Shown here one piece after another: positions 17,093 through 26,503 of a DNA stretch of 64,000 nucleotides; position 1 is the stretch's first letter; each line of letters begins with the position of its first letter. Under the pieces are notes generated by a model. The model saw nothing but the letters and a program-made list of their open reading frames with translations, was not told where the DNA came from and did no database searches. Source of the DNA: VGSG01 sp040756375 (lineage in GTDB: Bacteria > Desulfobacterota > Desulfomonilia > Desulfomonilales > Desulfomonilaceae); assembly GCA_040756375.1 (NCBI GenBank), contig JBFLZC010000012.1, forward strand, positions 62,001 through 126,000, given 5' to 3'. The translations under genes were made by a program, and so were the position numbers.

Positions 17093-17938
17093 ATGTTCCG
17101 TTCCATCCGCAATATATCGATTATTCTGCTCTTGCTCGGCGGCGGGCTTGTGATCCTGCTCTCATCTTCGCAGAGGCCCGAGGCAGGTCCTATCCGTGGA
17201 ACGCTCTATGCCGTCCTCCGTCCTTTTCAAGAAGCTGTTTTCGCGGCCCAGTTCCGTGTGCGCGACATCTGGCATGGTTACATACATCTCACCGAGGTGC
17301 GGGAGGAAAACACAAAGCTGACGCAAGAGGTTGCTCGTCTTCACCAGGAGAGGACGGTCCTGTTGGCCAAGGACCAGGAGAACAGGCGCCTCAGAAAATT
17401 GCTGGACCTGAAGGGCCGGTACGATTTCCCGTCGGTTGTGGCACAGGTCATAGGAGAAGACGCGTCGGGATGGTATCGAACCTTCTTCATTAACAGGGGG
17501 CTTGACGACGGCGTGCGGCCGGATATGCCCGCCACTGTGGCGGATGGTGTGGTAGGTCGCGTTTCGGAGAGCTCGGCGTCTGTTTCCAAGGTACTCCTGA
17601 TTACGGATCCGAGTCTTTCGGTAGACTGCCGCATTGCGCGCACTCGTGATCGAGGCGTTCTGAGCGGCAGCTTGGAAGGGGGTTGTGTTCTGCGTTACCT
17701 GGATCATCGATCGGGAGTGAAGGCGCAGGACGAAGTCGTGACGTCTGGTATGGACGGTGTCTTCCCGAAGGATATCCCGGTGGGCACGGTAAAACAGGTG
17801 CGTCAAAGCGGGCAGGGCTTGTTTCTTGAGGCTCTCGTGGATCCGGTTGCGGATTTCAGCAAGGTCGAGGAAGTCTTGATCATCGTGGCCAAACGGGGAG
17901 GTTTTGATGTGCGACCTGGATTGGGAGCGGATCGATGA
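17093..17938 (+). CDS. mreC: Rod shape-determining protein MreC
   Basis: A 281-residue protein with an N-terminal membrane helix (SIILLLLGGGLVILLSS), a coiled coil (about residues 65-105, LTEVREENTKLTQEVARLHQ) and the beta-rich MreC domain (VGRVSESSASVSKVLLITDP). It links cytoplasmic MreB to PBP2 in the periplasm and activates it. Its stop overlaps the mreD start in an ATGA arrangement. Confidence 0.95.
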   Translation: MFRSIRNISIILLLLGGGLVILLSSSQRPEAGPIRGTLYAVLRPFQEAVFAAQFRVRDIWHGYIHLTEVREENTKLTQEVARLHQERTVLLAKDQENRRLRKLLDLKGRYDFPSVVAQVIGEDASGWYRTFFINRGLDDGVRPDMPATVADGVVGRVSESSASVSKVLLITDPSLSVDCRIARTRDRGVLSGSLEGGCVLRYLDHRSGVKAQDEVVTSGMDGVFPKDIPVGTVKQVRQSGQGLFLEALVDPVADFSKVEEVLIIVAKRGGFDVRPGLGADR

Positions 17939-18435
17939 GGGATCTGCTCTTCGTCGTGGCAGCCGGATTCGTCGTGCTCATTCTCCAGACTACATCGCTG
18001 GCATTTGCCGTCTCGCCTGAATACAAGCCGGACCTTGCGCTGATACTTGTTGTCTGGGCAGCGCTGCGCCTGGACTTCCTGGTGGGAGCAGGTTTTGCCT
18101 TCATCCTGGGGATGACGGTGGATATGCTTTCCGGGTCACGCCTCGGGGTATTCGCTCTCACGTACTGCGCGATATTCCTCGCATGTGCCCACATGCACAC
18201 GACCTTCCAGGTTGACTCTCCTATAGGACGAGTCATAATGGCGCTTGTAGGCTGCCTGGTCGCAGGAGCCGGCGTGGCGGTGATCAGGTGGGTGGAAGGG
18301 CCACCGGGTTTCGGCTGGAATGCATTGCTCTGGCTCACGGCCAAACCGATCATTACCGGAGCCAGTGTGCTCCTTGTGTTTCCTGCCCTGGAACGCCTGC
18401 ATTCCGGCTATCTGCGGGTCGCCGGGACCTACTAG
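17935..18435 (+). CDS. mreD: Rod shape-determining protein MreD
   Basis: A 166-residue hydrophobic protein with about five membrane segments (LLFVVAAGFVVLILQTTSLA; LALILVVWAALRLDFLVGAG). Sequence conservation in MreD is low. The size, topology and position between mreC and the PBP2 gene make the call firm. It belongs to the elongasome membrane complex. Confidence 0.9.
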   Translation: MRDLLFVVAAGFVVLILQTTSLAFAVSPEYKPDLALILVVWAALRLDFLVGAGFAFILGMTVDMLSGSRLGVFALTYCAIFLACAHMHTTFQVDSPIGRVIMALVGCLVAGAGVAVIRWVEGPPGFGWNALLWLTAKPIITGASVLLVFPALERLHSGYLRVAGTY

Positions 18436-18491
18436 AATCGCTTGCTAAGCCCACGGATTTTAGGAAGATTGGTCCGGATGAGCCTCCGATA

Positions 18492-20330
18492 ATGGAATGG
18501 ATGCAACACACGAGCGTCGATAGCAATTTCAGGACTCGCATATGGATCGCGGCCCTGGTGGTTGTCGCGATGTTGGGATTCCTTATTGTGAGACTTTGGC
18601 AGCTCCAGCTCATCGAGCGCGAATCTTACTCCGAGCTTTCCGAGCACAACAGAATGCGGCTCATACGGCTGTGGCCTGCGCGAGGCAAAATATTGGACGC
18701 ACAGGGCCGAGTTCTCGCAGAGAACCGGCCGAGCTTCACCTTGTCCGTTGTGCCGGGCGAACTCAGAGACCGAGCACAGATGGTACAAACCTATGCGCCC
18801 GTGCTGGGGCTGCCCCAGGAAAAGCTGCGCAAACAATTGGAAAGGAGCAGCCAGGCGCCCCGATTCATGGCGTATCCTTTGAAGAAGAATATGAGTCTTG
18901 AAGAAGTCTCGCTCACCAAGGCCCAAGCCCCTGCCATTCAGGGCGTGGTTCTGGAAACTCGAGCCAACCGGTTTTACACATTTGGTGAGACTATGTGCCA
19001 CATCATAGGGACTCTGGGCGAGATCTCACCGCGAGAGCTTGCCGAGAAATCGGGCCAGGGCTATCGACCCGGGGATTTAATCGGCAAGACAGGAATTGAA
19101 AGAGAGTTTGAACCGTATCTCAAAGGATTAGAGGGCTGGGAACAGATCGAGATCGACGCGAAGGGGCGGCAATTTGCCAATGTCTCGCGTCAGGAACCCA
19201 CCCGGGGCGCGGACATAGAGCTGACGCTGGATGCGTCGCTGCAACAATACGTCGAAACGGTCTTTATCGAGCGGGCAGGCTCGGCGGTGGTAGTGGATCC
19301 GGACACAGGCCGAATACTGGCTATGGTAAGCAAACCGGGGTTCGATCTGAATCTCTTTTCCCCGGCCATCGCGGAGAGACACTGGAGGACCCTCAACAAC
19401 GATCCGCTGCATCCACTTGAAAATCGCTCAATCAGGGGCCTCTATTCTCCGGCGAGCACCTTCAAGGTGGTAGCGACCGCGGCTGCCCTGGCTGAAAAGA
19501 AAGTGAAGCCTGAGGAGCGGTTCACCTGCAAAGGCAAGATGGAACTGGCCGGACAGGTATTCCGCTGCTGGAACCATTATGGGCACGGAAGCGTCGATTT
19601 GCACAGGGCTATTGTCGAGTCGTGCGACATCTACTTCTATCATCTGGGGCTCAAGCTGGGACCGGACCTCATGGCCAAGTATGCATCGCTTTTCGGCTTG
19701 GGCACGCCATCGGGGGTTCCCCTGCCACATGAACTGCCCGGACTGATCCCTACCGAACCGTGGAAACGCCGAGCGTACGGCGAACCGTGGAAAGACGGTG
19801 AAACAATAGCCGTGGCCATTGGCCAGGGTTATCTCGTGTCCACACCGATCCAGTTGGCCATGATGACCGCGGCCCTTGCAAATGGTGGGAAACTGTTCAA
19901 GCCGTCGATTGTTCAGCGTATTCGTGCGGATCAAGGCCCGGTGATCTACGAGCATTCGCCCGTGATGAGATGGCAAATTCCGCTGGAAGACAAAGCCTGG
20001 CAGCAGCTCGACTCAGCATTGCGCGGGGTTGTGTCGGAAAAGGGCGGAACCGGCGAGAGGGCGCGGGTCCGGGGTATCCCGGTAGCCGGCAAGACCGGCA
20101 CCTCCCAGGTGATTCGCATGAGAGAAGGCGGAGCGGAGGGAGAAACGGTTCCGTACCATGAGCGCACGCACGCCATCTTCATTGCTTACGTGCGTGACAT
20201 GCCCAAAAAGATCGCCGTCATAGTGCTGGTCGAACATGGAGGTCCCGGGGGAAAGAACGCGGCCCCGGTGGCACGCAAGATCATTAGCCACTATTACGGC
20301 GTGCCCGATCCGGGAGACCCGCAGCAATAG
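18492..20330 (+). CDS. mrdA: Penicillin-binding protein 2 (elongasome transpeptidase)
   Basis: I start at the ATG at 18492 (612 residues), although the frame opens inside mreD at 18288. A membrane helix (IWIAALVVVAMLGFLIVRLW) is followed by a PBP dimerisation domain and a transpeptidase domain. Active-site motifs: S322-T-F-K325, S377-C-D379 (SxD is normal for PBP2) and K534-T-G536. It cross-links peptidoglycan during cell elongation with RodA and is a target of beta-lactams such as mecillinam. Confidence 0.95.
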   Translation: MEWMQHTSVDSNFRTRIWIAALVVVAMLGFLIVRLWQLQLIERESYSELSEHNRMRLIRLWPARGKILDAQGRVLAENRPSFTLSVVPGELRDRAQMVQTYAPVLGLPQEKLRKQLERSSQAPRFMAYPLKKNMSLEEVSLTKAQAPAIQGVVLETRANRFYTFGETMCHIIGTLGEISPRELAEKSGQGYRPGDLIGKTGIEREFEPYLKGLEGWEQIEIDAKGRQFANVSRQEPTRGADIELTLDASLQQYVETVFIERAGSAVVVDPDTGRILAMVSKPGFDLNLFSPAIAERHWRTLNNDPLHPLENRSIRGLYSPASTFKVVATAAALAEKKVKPEERFTCKGKMELAGQVFRCWNHYGHGSVDLHRAIVESCDIYFYHLGLKLGPDLMAKYASLFGLGTPSGVPLPHELPGLIPTEPWKRRAYGEPWKDGETIAVAIGQGYLVSTPIQLAMMTAALANGGKLFKPSIVQRIRADQGPVIYEHSPVMRWQIPLEDKAWQQLDSALRGVVSEKGGTGERARVRGIPVAGKTGTSQVIRMREGGAEGETVPYHERTHAIFIAYVRDMPKKIAVIVLVEHGGPGGKNAAPVARKIISHYYGVPDPGDPQQ

Positions 20331-20362
20331 ACGAGCCTTGAAGTGAGAAAAAGGCAACATCC

Positions 20363-21490
20363 ATGTCTCCTATTGAATCACCCTGGAGCTTCAGATCGCT
20401 CGTGCGGTTCGAGTGGCCGCTGACGTTGATGGCTCTAGCCCTTTCAGGGATTGGCCTCGCGCTGATCTACAGCGCCACCGCGGCTATGGGAGACGTTGGA
20501 AGAACCTATGTGCTCAAGCAGATGACCTGGTGCAGTCTTGGGCTGGTGCTCATGGCTGTGTTTCTCTTTTTCGACTATCACGTGTTCGATCGGTACGGAG
20601 TCTGGCTGTACGTGATGGTTATTGTTGTGTTGATTACCGTTTGGGGCGTCGGGAGGGTGACGGCAGGTTCCAGGCGCTGGATAGAAATCGGGTTCATGAG
20701 GTTTCAGCCGTCGGAGTTCGCAAAACTCGCGGTGGTAATCATTCTGGCGAAATACTTCAGCAACCTGCCCGGCGGGACCGATCGGCAGATTCTCGACCTG
20801 GTCAAGGCAGGGTTATTGGTGGCTCTCCCCTTTCTGCTCGTTGTGATTCAGCCCGATCTGGGCACTGCGGGCGTGATCTTGCTCACGGCAGCATCGATGA
20901 TCTTGTTTGCGGGAGTGGGACGGAAAGCCCTGATGTGGCTCGGGGGTATTGCGATCGCTCTCATTCCGGTGCTCTTCTTGGCCGGAGACTTTGTCCTGCG
21001 TGAATACCAGAAAAAGAGACTCTTGACGTTCTGGAACCCCGATTATGACCCTCTTGGCGCGGGTTACCACATAATTCAATCCCAGATAGCCATCGGGTCG
21101 GGCGGCCTACTGGGAAAAGGCTTCCTTCAGGGAACTCAGAACCAGCTTATGTTCTTGCCCGTGAAGCACACGGATTTCATATTTTCGATCCTGGCCGAAG
21201 AGTTCGGTTTTTTGGGATGTGTAGCACTCCTGGTGCTTTTTGCTGCGGTCCTGTTGAGGGGCTTGTCCATTGCCGGTAAAGCGAGGGACACCTTCGGAGT
21301 CTTGATCTCGTTTGGTTGCGTGGCTATGCTTTTCTGGCACGTGACCATCAATGTGGGTATGGCTCTGGGGCTGCTCCCGGTGGTGGGAGTTCCCTTGAGT
21401 TTTGTTAGCTATGGCGGATCGTCCTTACTAGCTTCATACGTAGCCGTGGCGATCCTCACCAGCGTGAGTATGAGGCGCTTTTCGTATTAG
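20363..21490 (+). CDS. rodA: Peptidoglycan glycosyltransferase RodA
   Basis: A 375-residue SEDS-family membrane protein with about ten hydrophobic segments. Conserved pieces are RWIEIGFMRFQPSEFAKLAV, PDLGTAGVILLTAASMILFA, the region GAGYHIIQSQIAIGSGGLLG, and LPVVGVPLSFVSYGGSSLLA. It polymerises lipid II into glycan strands with PBP2. Last gene of the mre operon; about 180 bases separate it from the bactofilin gene. Confidence 0.96.
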   Translation: MSPIESPWSFRSLVRFEWPLTLMALALSGIGLALIYSATAAMGDVGRTYVLKQMTWCSLGLVLMAVFLFFDYHVFDRYGVWLYVMVIVVLITVWGVGRVTAGSRRWIEIGFMRFQPSEFAKLAVVIILAKYFSNLPGGTDRQILDLVKAGLLVALPFLLVVIQPDLGTAGVILLTAASMILFAGVGRKALMWLGGIAIALIPVLFLAGDFVLREYQKKRLLTFWNPDYDPLGAGYHIIQSQIAIGSGGLLGKGFLQGTQNQLMFLPVKHTDFIFSILAEEFGFLGCVALLVLFAAVLLRGLSIAGKARDTFGVLISFGCVAMLFWHVTINVGMALGLLPVVGVPLSFVSYGGSSLLASYVAVAILTSVSMRRFSY

Positions 21491-21674
21491 TTGCCATAGC
21501 TTCCCGTACGCAAACCCGACCAAATGTGCCTCGTTCCGGCATCTTTCACCGAAACATTGCTCTCAGATTTCAGTGTTTACTTAGCCCTTGAACGGGCAGG
21601 GGGTGTGTGCTAATGAAGGATCGTCCCGGCACTAGGATGGCGGTCCGCGGCCACCCACCGGAACCGGAGGCGAG

Positions 21675-22187
21675 ATGTTCGGATTCAAATTCAGAAAGGC
21701 CAAGAGCGACGCAGTGACCGGATTCCTGGGAAGCCAGACCGAATTTACCGGCAAGCTGGCTTTTACAGGGGTGGTGCACCTGGACGGGCATTTTCAGGGA
21801 GAAATAGTGAGTCGAGGCACGCTGGTGGTGGGGCCTGATTCGGTTATCCGGGCTCAGATTCAATCCAACGTGCTCAAGATCGCGGGTGAGGTGCGTGGAA
21901 ATCTCACCGCGACGGAGAAGATCGAGCTGTACCCCCAGGCTAGGGTGTTCGGAGACATCCGGACTCCGAGCCTTATGGTGGAAGAGGGAGCCTTGTTTGA
22001 AGGTTCCTGCAAGATGGCCTCGGTGCAGGAATCAATAGCGCCGTTTGCAGAACCGGAAGCGGCCTTTACCGAAGAGGAGCCTGTGGAAGCCATTTCTGCA
22101 CAGGCCTGGCCCATGTCGTACGACCGCGAAGAACCTCTCGAAGAAGAAGATCGGAGAGATCACACCCTGCCTAAAGCCAGTCGATGA
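21675..22187 (+). CDS. Bactofilin
   Basis: A 170-residue protein with a central bactofilin (DUF583) beta-helix, roughly residues 15-115: repeated short strands such as FTGKLAFTGVVHLDGHFQGE, IVSRGTLVVGPDSVIRAQIQ and IELYPQARVFGDIRTPSL. The C-terminus (about 45 residues) is acidic and unstructured. Bactofilins polymerise without nucleotide into membrane-associated filaments used in cell shape or polar localisation. The location just after the mre operon supports a morphogenetic role. Confidence 0.92.
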   Translation: MFGFKFRKAKSDAVTGFLGSQTEFTGKLAFTGVVHLDGHFQGEIVSRGTLVVGPDSVIRAQIQSNVLKIAGEVRGNLTATEKIELYPQARVFGDIRTPSLMVEEGALFEGSCKMASVQESIAPFAEPEAAFTEEEPVEAISAQAWPMSYDREEPLEEEDRRDHTLPKASR

Positions 22188-22229
22188 TTTCAAGCGCTTC
22201 TGCCGCGTTGACCCTCAACCAAAAAGATC

Positions 22230-22258
22230 TTGACACCTTGGGGGTGGGGTGCTAGCAT
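22230..22258 (+). promoter_or_regulatory. Sigma-70 promoter for the ATP synthase operon
   Basis: TTGACA (22230-22235) and TAGCAT (22253-22258) are separated by 17 bases, ahead of the b' gene at 22401. This leaves a leader of about 135 bases. The rest of the 213-base intergenic stretch shows nothing else. Confidence 0.55.
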
Positions 22259-22400
22259 GGCGACTCGCCCTTGATTTGGGTCTGGAAGCAAATCCTTCTT
22301 ACAATATCAGGCACTTAGAAGTGGACGGGAACATGGGTCCGACCGCGGACTCGGCCGTTGAGATACGATAACTTTATTTCTACGCCGGGAGATTGCGCCA

Positions 22401-22826
22401 GTGATTCAGTTAAACTTCACCTTATTTATCCAACTGATCAATTTCCTGCTTCTGTTGGTCATCCTCAACGCTATCCTGTACAAGCCGATCCTAGCAAAGA
22501 TAAGAGAACGGGAAGCTCGCATTAAAGGCGATCGAGATAAGGCCAAAGAACTGGCCGAGAAGATCGACGTGGAGGAAGGCCGTCACCAGCAGCAACTAGC
22601 AGCCGCGCGACAGACTGCGGCGCAGGAAAAGGCAGCGCTCCTGGCGGAAGCCAAGAAGAAGGAAGCCGACGTCTTGGAAGCCGCCAAAGCAGATGCGGGG
22701 CGCATCGTGGAAGACATGAAGAAAGCCATCCAAGCTGACGCGGAGGAAGTCAGGAAGTCCCTTCAAGCTCAGATGACTCCCCTCGCTCAGTCGATCGCTC
22801 AGAAGCTCCTGGGGAGGGCAGTCTGA
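22401..22826 (+). CDS. atpF2: ATP synthase F0 subunit b'
   Basis: A 141-residue protein with one N-terminal membrane helix (FIQLINFLLLLVILNAILYK) followed by a long Ala/Lys/Glu/Gln coiled coil. It starts with GTG after CCGGGAGA. Together with the next gene it gives a b/b' heterodimeric peripheral stalk, the arrangement known from Desulfobacterota and photosynthetic bacteria. It overlaps the b gene by one base. Confidence 0.88.
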   Translation: MIQLNFTLFIQLINFLLLLVILNAILYKPILAKIREREARIKGDRDKAKELAEKIDVEEGRHQQQLAAARQTAAQEKAALLAEAKKKEADVLEAAKADAGRIVEDMKKAIQADAEEVRKSLQAQMTPLAQSIAQKLLGRAV

Positions 22827-23419
22827 TGACAAGGCGAGCATATGCATTTCTGGTTCCAGCCTTGACCTTCGGCCTTCTCCTGGAGGCCGCGACGTATGCA
22901 TTGGGGGCTGCGGGTGGAGATGGAGGACCGTGGACCTTCGGGCTGACAGGGATCCTCACCTGGAGGATAATCGACACCCTCGTGTTGGTGGCGTTGCTCT
23001 ACTACATCATGCGCAAGCCTCTGAAAAAGTTCTTCGTGGATCGAACCGATCAGATCGAGAAGGACCTTGCAGAAGCCAAGGAGCAGCGTGAGCAGGCTCA
23101 ACAGACGTTGAAAGAGTACGAAGCGAAACTTGCCGGTATGGAGCAAGAGCTGGAGAAGATGCGAGCCGACCTGAGCAAGGCAGCGGAATTGGAGAGCGAA
23201 AAGGTGGTGGCCAATGCGCAGCGCATGGCCGCGAGCATGGTAGAAGCAGCCAAAATAGCCGCAGAGCAGGAGGTTCGCAAGGGCAAAGCCGCGCTCCAGG
23301 CCGAGGCGGTCGATCTGGCGGTTCACATGGCCGAGACGCTGATCCGGCAAAAGATCACGGCCGAAGACCAGAAGAAGATGGTTGAAGAGTACCTTGCGAA
23401 GGTCGGGGGTATGAAGTGA
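22826..23419 (+). CDS. atpF: ATP synthase F0 subunit b
   Basis: A 197-residue stalk subunit. An N-terminal hydrophobic stretch (YAFLVPALTFGLLLEAATYA, signal-like) precedes the true membrane anchor WRIIDTLVLVALLYYIMRKP, after which the protein is charged coiled coil. The extra N-terminal hydrophobic segment is usual in deltaproteobacterial b subunits. It ends in a GTGA overlap with atpH. Confidence 0.92.
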   Translation: MTRRAYAFLVPALTFGLLLEAATYALGAAGGDGGPWTFGLTGILTWRIIDTLVLVALLYYIMRKPLKKFFVDRTDQIEKDLAEAKEQREQAQQTLKEYEAKLAGMEQELEKMRADLSKAAELESEKVVANAQRMAASMVEAAKIAAEQEVRKGKAALQAEAVDLAVHMAETLIRQKITAEDQKKMVEEYLAKVGGMK

Positions 23420-23955
23420 TAAACACGACACTTTCCAAACGATACGCCCAGGCGCTCGTGGAGATAGGACAGGAAAAGAACGCCCTTGAGGGATACGGCA
23501 AGGATCTTTCCGCGATCAACCAGGTGATGGAAGTCTCTAAGGACTTCCGAGAGGTCATGATCAATCCCGTTTTCCCGAAGGAAGACAAGAAGCGGATTGC
23601 AGGCGAGATCCTAAACAAGATGGGCGTGGATCCGATGGTCCGCAATTTTATTGCTCTCCTGATCGACCGAAAGAGAATAGACCAGCTTCCGGGAATCGAG
23701 AGAGCCTATCAAGAAAAAGTGGATGACATACAGGGAATCACGCGGGGAGAAGTGGTCAGCGCAGAGGCCCTAAGCGAAGGGACCTTGGCGAACATCACTC
23801 AGACCCTGTCGAAGATAAGCGGGAAGAAGGTAATAGTGACAACCAAGGTAGAGCCCGGGTATATTGGGGGCTTGATGGCCAAGGTTGGAGACATGGTTTT
23901 CGATGGGACGATCCGAACACAGCTCAACCAGCTTAAGCAAAGCTTGAAGGGATAG
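23416..23955 (+). CDS. atpH: ATP synthase F1 subunit delta
   Basis: A 179-residue OSCP/delta subunit: SKRYAQALVEIGQEKNALEG at the N-terminus and VEPGYIGGLMAKVGDMVFDG at the C-terminus are signatures. The GTG start overlaps the atpF stop. It joins the peripheral stalk to the alpha3beta3 head. Confidence 0.95.
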   Translation: MINTTLSKRYAQALVEIGQEKNALEGYGKDLSAINQVMEVSKDFREVMINPVFPKEDKKRIAGEILNKMGVDPMVRNFIALLIDRKRIDQLPGIERAYQEKVDDIQGITRGEVVSAEALSEGTLANITQTLSKISGKKVIVTTKVEPGYIGGLMAKVGDMVFDGTIRTQLNQLKQSLKG

Positions 23956-23960
23956 AGACC

Positions 23961-25487
23961 ATGCAGATCAGAGCCGAAGAAATAAGCGACATCATCAAGC
24001 AGCAAATCCAGGACTATGACAAGAAGGTCGAGGTCAGCGAGACCGGGACCGTCATCAGCGTGGGCGACGGAATAGCCCGTCTTCACGGACTGGAAAACGC
24101 AATGGCAGGGGAGCTGCTGGAGTTCCCGGGGGGCATCATGGGTATGGTGCTCAACCTGGAGCAGGACAACGTGGGCGCGGCAATCTTGGGTGAAGACGTC
24201 CACATTAAAGAGGGTGACACGGTCAAACGGACCAGCCGAATCGTTCAGGTGCCCGTGGGTAATGCCATGCTCGGCCGGGTCGTGAATTCCATCGGGCAGC
24301 CCATCGACGGAAAGGGTCCTATCGACACCAAGGATTTCCGCGTGGTCGAGATCGTGGCCCCCGGCATTATTAAACGAGAGCCGGTGAAGGAGCCGCTCCA
24401 GACCGGCCTCAAAGCCATTGATTCCATGATTCCTATCGGCCGCGGCCAGCGTGAGCTCATCATCGGCGACCGCCAGACCGGCAAGACCGCCATCGCGATG
24501 GATACGATCATCAACCAGAGAGAAACGGACGTGGTCTGCATCTACGTGGCGGTGGGCCAGAAGCGGTCCTCGGTCGCGCAGGTTGTGGCCACGCTTGAGC
24601 GCTTCGGTGCCATGGAATACACCACCGTGGTCTCCGCAACCGCATCAGACCCGGCGCCCATGCAGTTCATTGCGCCGTACTCCGGTGTCACCATGGGCGA
24701 GTACTTTCGCGACAACAGCCAGCACGCGCTGATCATTTACGACGACCTCAGCAAGCAGGCCCAGTCGTATCGTCAGTTGTCGCTGCTCCTCCGCCGGCCG
24801 CCCGGACGTGAAGCCTTCCCCGGCGACGTTTTCTATCTTCACTCTCGACTCCTTGAGCGTGCTGCCAAGCTGAACGAGAGCCACGGCAGCGGCAGCTTGA
24901 CGGCGCTTCCGATCATCGAGACCCAGGCGGGCGACGTGTCCGCATACATTCCTACCAACGTAATTTCCATCACAGATGGCCAGATCTACCTTTCCACCGA
25001 CCTCTTCTACTCAGGCGTTCGTCCCGCGGTGAACGTGGGTCTGAGCGTCTCGCGGGTCGGCGGCAATGCACAGATCAAGGCCATGAAACAGGTGGCAGGC
25101 TCGCTGCGCCTCGACCTGGCCCAGTTTCGTGAGCTCGAAGCCTTCGCGCAGTTCGGCTCGGATCTGGACAAAGTTACCCAGGCGCAGTTGGCACGAGGAA
25201 CCAGGCTCGTTGAAATCCTCAAGCAGCCCCAATACCAGCCGATGCCGGTGAATAAGCAGATTGCCGTTATTTTCGCCGGGACCAATGGGTACCTGGACGA
25301 GTACGATCCTCGGATGCTGGCAGAGTACGAACGGCAGCTTCTGAGCCACTTGGAGACCAATTATTCGGATATCTTGCAAGATATCAGCGAAAAGAAAGAG
25401 ATCAGCTCGGACACCAACGCGAAGCTGCGGAAGGTGCTCGACGAGTTCAAGGGGATCTTTACTCCGCCTGAACTCTCACTGGTCTAA
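23961..25487 (+). CDS. atpA: ATP synthase F1 subunit alpha
   Basis: A 508-residue subunit of normal length with the P-loop GDRQTGKTAIAMDTI near residue 170 and the family signature PAVNVGLSVSRVGG near residue 355. It carries non-catalytic nucleotide sites. The start follows atpH by five bases. Confidence 0.98.
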   Translation: MQIRAEEISDIIKQQIQDYDKKVEVSETGTVISVGDGIARLHGLENAMAGELLEFPGGIMGMVLNLEQDNVGAAILGEDVHIKEGDTVKRTSRIVQVPVGNAMLGRVVNSIGQPIDGKGPIDTKDFRVVEIVAPGIIKREPVKEPLQTGLKAIDSMIPIGRGQRELIIGDRQTGKTAIAMDTIINQRETDVVCIYVAVGQKRSSVAQVVATLERFGAMEYTTVVSATASDPAPMQFIAPYSGVTMGEYFRDNSQHALIIYDDLSKQAQSYRQLSLLLRRPPGREAFPGDVFYLHSRLLERAAKLNESHGSGSLTALPIIETQAGDVSAYIPTNVISITDGQIYLSTDLFYSGVRPAVNVGLSVSRVGGNAQIKAMKQVAGSLRLDLAQFRELEAFAQFGSDLDKVTQAQLARGTRLVEILKQPQYQPMPVNKQIAVIFAGTNGYLDEYDPRMLAEYERQLLSHLETNYSDILQDISEKKEISSDTNAKLRKVLDEFKGIFTPPELSLV

Positions 25488-25570
25488 AGGAACGTTGTGG
25501 CGAGGCCATGTGGAGTGGCTGATCCACGCTCAGCTTTGTGATGTGATCCGCTCTTGTTCCAGAGGTTGAT

Positions 25571-26434
25571 ATGCCAAGCCTTCGCGATTTGCGCAAGCGC
25601 ATAGCCAGTGTCAAGAACACGCAGAAGATAACCAACGCCATGAAGATGGTTGCCGCGGCCAGGCTCAGACGAGCGGAGGAATCGGTGACCAAGGCCCGAC
25701 CCTATTCGGATAGGATGCGCGAGGTGCTCATGTCCCTCGCCCACCGGGTCAACCCCAGTGCCCATCCCATGCTCGAGGTTCGGGACGTCAAGAAGGTGCT
25801 CCTGGTCCAGATCACCGCGGACCGGGGTCTGTGCGGGAGCTTCAACGCGAACCTGAACAGACGAGCCGAAGCCTTCATCCGCGAAACGACGGAAAAGGGT
25901 CATCAGGTGGGATTCGTCAGTGTGGGTCGGAAAGGGCATGATTACTTCCGCCGACGAGGCTTCGCCATAGAGGAGAAATTCCTTAACGCGATGAACAGGG
26001 TGGATTATCCCTTAGCAAAGACCATAGGGGATGTGGCGGTAGACAAGTTCGTGCAGGGCGAGTACGACGAGGTGTGGGTCCTTTATAACAGGTTCCGGAC
26101 AGCCGCGTCTCAGATACTCACCTTGAAGAAGCTGCTCCCGGTGATGCCGGAGGAAGCGGAGCCGAAAAGGCGCAGAGAGTATTTGTACGAGCCCTCAGCG
26201 GATGAGCTTCTGACGGGCATTTTGCCCATGTACATCACGGTGCAGATCTACACAGGCCTGCTCGATTCGGTAGCGAGTGAGCACGGCGCGAGGATGACCG
26301 CCATGGAAGCGGCCACATCGTCCGCGGAAGAGATGATACACCGGCTCACACTGAGAATGAACCGCATCCGCCAGGAAACGATTACCAAGGAGCTTATGGA
26401 AATCGTAGGCGGAGCAGAGGCGCTCAAGGGCTAA
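25571..26434 (+). CDS. atpG: ATP synthase F1 subunit gamma
   Basis: A 287-residue rotor subunit starting MPSLRDLRKRIASVKNTQKI and ending EIVGGAEALKG, the two helices of the central coiled coil. ITADRGLCGSFNANLNR is the central conserved block. Confidence 0.97.
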   Translation: MPSLRDLRKRIASVKNTQKITNAMKMVAAARLRRAEESVTKARPYSDRMREVLMSLAHRVNPSAHPMLEVRDVKKVLLVQITADRGLCGSFNANLNRRAEAFIRETTEKGHQVGFVSVGRKGHDYFRRRGFAIEEKFLNAMNRVDYPLAKTIGDVAVDKFVQGEYDEVWVLYNRFRTAASQILTLKKLLPVMPEEAEPKRRREYLYEPSADELLTGILPMYITVQIYTGLLDSVASEHGARMTAMEAATSSAEEMIHRLTLRMNRIRQETITKELMEIVGGAEALKG

Positions 26435-26503
26435 TGCGGGGAACGTCCGCACGGAAAAGGTAGCAAAACCGACTATCAGACGGTTTCAGGAGGATATCCT
26501 AAG